In this document: one piece after another, positions 5,467 through 9,480 of the stretch
Layout of the letters: each line of letters starts with the position of its first letter
Position numbering within the stretch: the first letter of the stretch is position 1
Position numbers and translations under genes: made by a program
The notes under the pieces: generated by a model
Database searches by the model: none
Told to the model about the DNA's origin: nothing
Seen by the model: the letters and a program-made list of their open reading frames with translations, nothing else
Assembly (NCBI GenBank): GCA_035560935.1
Contig: DATMYQ010000066.1
Span: 1-9,480 of the forward strand
Source of the DNA: DATMYQ01 sp035560935
GTDB taxonomy: Bacteria > Bacillota > Negativicutes > Sporomusales > Sporomusaceae
DNA: 9,480 nucleotides
Reading direction: 5' to 3'

Positions 5467-7173
5467 ATGACTACTGTCAACAATCCCACAGCGACCCATT
5501 TCATTCAGAACATTATTAATGATGATATGAAAAGCGATAAATACGGACAACGGGTTCATACCCGGTTTCCGCCAGAGCCTAACGGTTATTTGCATATTGG
5601 CCATGCTAAATCTATTTGCCTGAATTTCGGCGTTGCCGCTGAAAATGGCGGCAAATGCAATTTGCGTTTCGATGATACCAATCCCAGTAAGGAAGAAGTG
5701 GAATATGTCGATTCCATTCAGGCGGATGTAAAATGGCTGGGCTTTGACTGGGAAGACCGGATGTTTTATGCATCCGACTACTTTCCGCAAATGTATGAAT
5801 ATGCGTTGCAACTGATCCGTAACGGCAAAGCCTATGTCTGTGATCTGACGCCGCAGCAGATGCGAGAATACCGGGGAACTTTGACGGAACCAGGCAAAGA
5901 CAGCCCGTACAGAGATCGTTCTGTGGCAGAAAACCTGGATCTGTTCCAACGGATGAAAGCCGGGGAATTTGCTGACGGCTCCCGGGTGTTGCGGGCCAAG
6001 ATCGATATGGCTTCACCGAACCTGAATATGAGGGACCCGGTGATTTACCGGATCTTACGGGCGCATCATCACCGTACCGGCGATACGTGGTGCATCTATC
6101 CCATGTACGATTTTGCTCACCCTATTTCTGATTCGCTGGAAAATATCACCCACTCTATTTGTACGCTGGAATTTGAAGCGCACCGCCCGCTGTACGACTG
6201 GCTGCTGGAAGCACTGGAGGTTTACCATCCTCAACAGATTGAGTTTGCCCGCTTGAACATGACCCAGACGGTGATGAGCAAACGAAAATTGCGCAAACTG
6301 GTGGAAGAGGGCTTGGTCACGGGCTGGGATGATCCCCGGATGCCGACCATTTCCGGACTCAGACGGCGCGGCTATACACCGGAAGCCATCCGGGATTTCT
6401 GCGAACGCATCGGTATTGCCAAGAGCAACAGTATAGTGGATGTGGCACTGTTGGAGCATTGCATCCGGGAAGATATGAACAAACGGGCGCCGCGGGTGAT
6501 GGCTGTATTACATCCGTTGAAGATTGTTATTGAAAACTATCCCGCAGGCCAGGTGGAAGAACTGGAGGCGGAAATTAATCCGGAGAACCCGGAACTGGGT
6601 TCCCGTAAGGTACCGTTCTCACGGGAACTGTACATTGAGCAGGAAGATTTTTGCGAAAATCCGCCGAAAAAATTTTTCCGGCTGGCACCGGGGACGGAAG
6701 TGCGGTTGAAAAGCGCATTCATCATTAAATGTGAAGCCGTGGTGAAAGACGAAGCCACCGGCGAAGTGGTCGAACTGCGCTGCTCTTATGACCCGGAAAC
6801 ACGCAGCGGTGGTGCGAACAGTGGTCGCAAGGTGAAAGGGACGCTGCACTGGGTATCGGCAGCTCACGCCGTGCCGGCGGAAGTCCGGTTGTACGATTAC
6901 CTGCTGCTGGATGGCGATAAGGCGGATGGCGCTGACGACGGCGAGGAACCGGCGGATGAAACCACCGATTTTAATCCGAATTCATTAGTTAAGTTGACAC
7001 GTTGCCTGGTGGAGCCCAGTCTCGCGGGAGCTGCTGCCGGCAACCGCTACCAATTCCTGCGGCAGGGCTATTACTGCGTTGACACTGTGGATTCACGGCC
7101 GGGTGCGTTGGTATTTAACCGGGTGGTACCGCTCCGGGACACTTGGGCCAAGCTGGAAAAGAAAGAACAATAA
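5467..7173 (+). CDS. glnS: Glutaminyl-tRNA synthetase
   Basis: This 568-residue class I aminoacyl-tRNA synthetase joins glutamine to tRNA-Gln in the cytoplasm. The HIGH motif lies in PPEPNGYLHIGHAKS (35-49) and the KMSKS-type loop is VMSKRK starting near residue 269. The block WDDPRMPTISGLRRRGY is characteristic of GlnRS rather than bacterial GluRS. The C-terminal half has the anticodon-binding beta-barrels and ends in the conserved VFNRVVPLRDTW pattern. The length is close to E. coli GlnRS. A very acidic stretch at about 482-500 (DGDKADGADDGEE) extends a loop of the distal barrel. ATG 5467 has AAGGAG (5452-5457) at 9 bases. A bacterium with GlnRS does not strictly need the GatCAB amidation route for Gln-tRNA. 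I see no good promoter upstream, and an intrinsic terminator follows. Confidence 0.96.
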   Translation: MTTVNNPTATHFIQNIINDDMKSDKYGQRVHTRFPPEPNGYLHIGHAKSICLNFGVAAENGGKCNLRFDDTNPSKEEVEYVDSIQADVKWLGFDWEDRMFYASDYFPQMYEYALQLIRNGKAYVCDLTPQQMREYRGTLTEPGKDSPYRDRSVAENLDLFQRMKAGEFADGSRVLRAKIDMASPNLNMRDPVIYRILRAHHHRTGDTWCIYPMYDFAHPISDSLENITHSICTLEFEAHRPLYDWLLEALEVYHPQQIEFARLNMTQTVMSKRKLRKLVEEGLVTGWDDPRMPTISGLRRRGYTPEAIRDFCERIGIAKSNSIVDVALLEHCIREDMNKRAPRVMAVLHPLKIVIENYPAGQVEELEAEINPENPELGSRKVPFSRELYIEQEDFCENPPKKFFRLAPGTEVRLKSAFIIKCEAVVKDEATGEVVELRCSYDPETRSGGANSGRKVKGTLHWVSAAHAVPAEVRLYDYLLLDGDKADGADDGEEPADETTDFNPNSLVKLTRCLVEPSLAGAAAGNRYQFLRQGYYCVDTVDSRPGALVFNRVVPLRDTWAKLEKKEQ

Positions 7174-7196
7174 TAGTGGAGAAGCTCTTCGCTATT

Positions 7197-7230
7197 CGCC
7201 GCCTGGCACTAAGTGCGGGCGGCGTTTTTA
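7197..7230 (+). terminator. glnS: Intrinsic terminator after glnS
   Basis: CGCCGCC (7197-7203) pairs with GGCGGCG (7218-7224), and the inner CACT/AGTG can extend the stem. TTTTT follows at 7225-7229. It lies 24 bases after the glnS stop and is the strongest terminator in the window, closing the transcript from the left. Confidence 0.85.
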
Positions 7231-7273
7231 TTTATAAATTGCCGAAATTTTATGAAGCGGAGGCGTGGCGGTG

Positions 7274-7981
7274 ATGAAAAACATACGGGAAACGGATCTG
7301 TATCCGCCGGTTAGAGATTATCTGATAGGACTGGGCTATACCGTCCGGGGTGAGGTAAAAGACTGTGACATGATTGCGGTTCGGGATGACGAGTTGCTGG
7401 CAGTGGAACTGAAACGCAGTTTTAACGTGACATTACTGATGCAAGCCACCCGGAGGCAAAAAGCCACGGATACCGTATATATAGCCATTCCCCGGCCGGC
7501 GCGGGGGCCTCGTTCTGAATCCTGGCGGGGAATGCTGCATCTGCTCAGGCGGCTGGAACTGGGTTTAATTATAGTGTCTTTTGCGGGAGGCGCCGCCCGG
7601 GTCGAGGTGGCATTACATCCGGAACCATTGGAACGCCGACGCGATTATCGGCTGAAACGGAGTATTCTTCGTGAGATGCATGGCCGCAGTGGTGACTACA
7701 ACGTGGGCGGCAGCCATTGCCGTAAGGTGATGACCGCCTATAAGGAAAATGCAATCCAAATTGCCTGCGGGCTGGAATTATTGGGTCCGTCGGCACCGGC
7801 ACAGCTCCGGGAGCGGGGGACCGGTCTGAAAACCGGAGAGTTGCTCAGAAAAAATTTTTACGGCTGGTTTGAACGATTGGAGCGGGGGGTATATGGCCTA
7901 AGTGAAGAGGGCCGGGCCGCATTAATCGAACATCAGCCATTGGCGGATCATTACCGTCAACAGCTGATGACAGATGTGTAA
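7274..7981 (+). CDS. DUF2161 protein, PD-(D/E)XK nuclease-like
   Basis: This 235-residue protein matches what I recall of the DUF2161 family, annotated as putative PD-(D/E)XK-type phosphodiesterases with no established function. The nuclease-like core is in the N-terminal third: Asp32 (in CDMIAV), then Glu45-Leu-Lys47 (VELKRS) twelve residues later, giving the D-x12-E-x-K pattern, with Glu27 a possible extra ligand. The C-terminal part (about 160-225) looks like a winged-helix domain, with LKTGELLRKNFYGWFERLERGVYGLSEEGRAAL reading as helices followed by a wing (family-level inference). GGAGG (7259-7263) supports ATG 7274 (10 bases) or GTG 7271 (7 bases). The gene stands alone after the glnS terminator. 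Catalytic residues look intact. There is no adjacent methylase or helicase to suggest restriction. Confidence 0.75.
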   Translation: MKNIRETDLYPPVRDYLIGLGYTVRGEVKDCDMIAVRDDELLAVELKRSFNVTLLMQATRRQKATDTVYIAIPRPARGPRSESWRGMLHLLRRLELGLIIVSFAGGAARVEVALHPEPLERRRDYRLKRSILREMHGRSGDYNVGGSHCRKVMTAYKENAIQIACGLELLGPSAPAQLRERGTGLKTGELLRKNFYGWFERLERGVYGLSEEGRAALIEHQPLADHYRQQLMTDV

Positions 7982-8001
7982 GTAATTATGTAACCAATCT
8001 C

Positions 8002-8088
8002 ATGTATGCTAATAATAGCGGAATCACCAAAAACATAATTGCCGTAAAAAAATCAATGTATGCGCTCATTATGAGGAATTATTCATAA
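8002..8088. repeat. Repeated octamer and dyad in the intergenic region
   Basis: The octamer ATGTATGC occurs at 8002-8009 and 8056-8063, starts 54 bases apart, about five helical turns. A perfect dyad, TTATGA (8069-8074) and TCATAA (8083-8088) with an 8-base spacer, follows. These could be regulator binding sites for the small downstream gene. The region is AT-rich, so chance is a real possibility. I found no convincing -35/-10 pair between 7982 and 8197. Confidence 0.25.
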
Positions 8089-8197
8089 ATCGGAAGGACG
8101 AAGCCAATATTAACAAAAACATAACATCACAATAACTCTAAAGGGGTAGAAATGTGGTACTTTAGTCCTAAGAGTAACAGGAAAAGAAGGGATAACG

Positions 8198-8446
8198 ATG
8201 AATAAAAAGTGCTCATGGGAACTCGCGGCAGTATGGCCGGTTGAAGAAGGGTACCGTACCGTTTTAAAGTCGAGAGATCCACTGAAACATTTACTGGACG
8301 TCACGTTGCCCATTGATATTTATCATGAGGTGATCACCCAGGCATTGCCTCAATGCTTGAGTAAAGAAGAAATGATTGGCTTTTTAAATGACCAGATTGA
8401 ATGCCATAATTTGGAGGCGTCGACTGCTCCGGACGAACTGCATTGA
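8198..8446 (+). CDS. Small hypothetical protein, 82 residues
   Basis: I do not recognise this protein. It is 82 residues, acidic, without a signal peptide or membrane segment, and reads as mostly helical. Cysteines are at 5, 53 and 69. The stretch 54-72 (LSKEEMIGFLNDQIECHNL) looks like an amphipathic helix and the C-terminus is polar. GAAGGG (8186-8191) lies 6 bases before ATG 8198, which makes translation likely. It has its own upstream region of about 216 bp with repeats, and no partner on the same strand downstream. It is convergent with the LysR gene. No function can be assigned. Confidence 0.65.
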   Translation: MNKKCSWELAAVWPVEEGYRTVLKSRDPLKHLLDVTLPIDIYHEVITQALPQCLSKEEMIGFLNDQIECHNLEASTAPDELH

Positions 8447-8565
8447 ATTCAAAAACTGAAACGGGGAAAATGAATAGTGCTGAAATCATTACCAATCAAC
8501 ATACAGGGGGAAATTGACGCACATTTGCCCAGTTTGTCTATTTGGTCAGTTGTCCTGGGAAATGC
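8447..8565. other. Convergent gap without a clear terminator
   Basis: This 119-bp gap lies between the stops of the small orphan gene and the minus-strand LysR gene. The only dyads are short: CCCAG (8528-8532) with CTGGG (8555-8559), and TCCTG (8553-8557) with CAGGA (8567-8571). Neither has a T-tract on either strand. I see no gene that I would support here. Confidence 0.4.
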
Positions 8566-9462
8566 TCAGGATTGCAGCAGCTCGATAAAACGCCGGGCTG
8601 CCAATGTGACAGGGATCTGGGAGTGATTGACGATGCCGAGAAAGCGGACAGGCAGCGTCTCCTGAAGCCGGATAGCAAAAATGCTGCCGGCTTTCAGTTC
8701 ATTTTCCACGAATTCTTTTGTTACCATGGCAATACCAAGGCCGATTTTGGCCATTTCGATTAACAAATCAAGACTGCCCAGTTCAATTTCCGGCTTCATG
8801 TCCAGAGAAAGTTCTTTGAGAACCTGGTCAAAACAGAGTCGGGTAACCGTCGGCTTTTCCAACATCAACAGCGGATAATTGGCCAGTTCTTTCAACGAAA
8901 TGATCTGGTCTTTAAGGATCTTGAAGTTGTGATTGGCGACAAAAATATCTTCAATGGCCATCAGCTGTCGAACCTGCAACGGTTGCGGGCCTTGTTCCCT
9001 GTTTTCCGGCGGCAGGTTGACCACAGCCAGGTCCAGCAGCCCTTTACTCAGAAGATCCAAACAAATGGGAGAAGGGCGGTTGGTAATGCGGATTTTGATT
9101 TGGGGGTAAGTCTTGTTGAACTGCTGCAAATAGGGAAGCAGATAATATTTGCAAATGGTATCACTGGCGCCGATGCGGAGTTCGCCCTGTTTTAGGGAAT
9201 GGATTTCCTGAATGCTGCGTTCGCCGCCCCGGAGGAAGTTGACGGCCTGTTCGACATGACGATACAGGACTTCTCCTTCCGCTGTCAAAAGGACCTGCTT
9301 GGTATGACGGCTGAACAGGCGGCTGCCCAGCTTATTTTCCAGGGAACGGATAGACTGACTGACAGCTGACTGGGAGATGTACAAGTCTTCTGCCGCCGCT
9401 GAAAAACTGAGACGAACGGCCACATGGTAGAATACTTTATACAGTTCGTAGGATATATCCAT
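8566..9462 (-). CDS. LysR-family transcriptional regulator
   Basis: This 298-residue DNA-binding regulator has the standard LysR layout and length. The N-terminal winged helix-turn-helix is at about 5-64, with FSAAAEDLYISQSAVSQSIRSLE (20-42) as the HTH, followed by a linker helix (about 65-88). The effector-binding domain begins near 92 (GELRIGASD) and runs to the end. The start is ATG at 9462 on the minus strand, with AAGGAGT (complement of 9471-9477) 8 bases upstream. LysR regulators typically control a divergent neighbour and themselves from a shared promoter region; here that region and neighbour lie beyond the right edge. The effector and target are therefore unknown. The domain resembles the CysB/CysL-like general class only loosely, so I give no gene symbol. 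Confidence 0.93.
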   Translation of the reverse strand: MDISYELYKVFYHVAVRLSFSAAAEDLYISQSAVSQSIRSLENKLGSRLFSRHTKQVLLTAEGEVLYRHVEQAVNFLRGGERSIQEIHSLKQGELRIGASDTICKYYLLPYLQQFNKTYPQIKIRITNRPSPICLDLLSKGLLDLAVVNLPPENREQGPQPLQVRQLMAIEDIFVANHNFKILKDQIISLKELANYPLLMLEKPTVTRLCFDQVLKELSLDMKPEIELGSLDLLIEMAKIGLGIAMVTKEFVENELKAGSIFAIRLQETLPVRFLGIVNHSQIPVTLAARRFIELLQS

Positions 9463-9480
9463 TTATTAGCACTCCTTATT

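Noticed and set aside
8470..8517. A 15-codon reading frame with ATG after ACGGGG.
   Set aside because: It is too short, and the G-run is too close to the ATG for a normal ribosome binding site.
8477..8626. A 49-codon plus-strand reading frame starting with GTG (VLKSLPINIQGEID...).
   Set aside because: Its last third lies antisense to the LysR gene, the start has only a weak distant G-run, and I recognise no family. It may be a gene remnant but cannot be supported.

Overview
The window reads as an ordinary chromosomal stretch of a Gram-positive-type (Firmicutes-like) bacterium. Strong AGGAGG-type ribosome binding sites, a sigma-A-like promoter with an extended -10, and a lipoprotein-type solute-binding protein all fit this. 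A full-length glutaminyl-tRNA synthetase is unusual for many Firmicutes. Together with the DUF47-PiT pair and the style of the other proteins it makes a Negativicutes/Sporomusa-like host my best guess, but the sequence alone does not prove it.

Layout. (1) 1-1811: a promoter with phosphate-box-like repeats and a short leader, then a two-gene phosphate unit: a PhoU-like DUF47 protein and, overlapping it by 8 bp, a PiT-family inorganic phosphate permease. (2) 1812-4818: a leader with a long stem-loop, then an ABC importer of the nitrate/sulfonate/taurine (NMT1/SsuABC) type in the order lipoprotein binding protein, ATPase, permease. Two stem-loops without T-tracts sit between the first two genes. 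(3) 4851-7230: a HIT-family hydrolase gene 32 bp behind the permease, then glnS, closed by a good intrinsic terminator. (4) 7274-8446: a DUF2161 PD-(D/E)XK-like protein and a small 82-residue protein of unknown function, separated by about 220 bp with repeats and dyads but no clear promoter. (5) 8566-9462, minus strand: a LysR-type regulator pointing into the window, so its divergent partner and operator lie beyond the right edge.

How the genes work together. The first pair is a self-contained phosphate uptake module, probably with the DUF47 protein controlling the permease. The second block is a complete importer for a small organic or oxyanion solute whose identity cannot be read from the sequence. 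HIT and glnS may be reached by readthrough from the ABC operon, since I see no convincing promoter before either. All genes on the plus strand run left to right; the LysR gene is convergent with the small orphan gene.

I see no mobile element, CRISPR array, rRNA or tRNA, and nothing that is clearly a new multi-gene system. The most interesting leads are the RNA-level structures around the phosphate and ABC operons, the DUF2161 protein and the orphan small gene. No intergenic stretch exceeds 300 bp.
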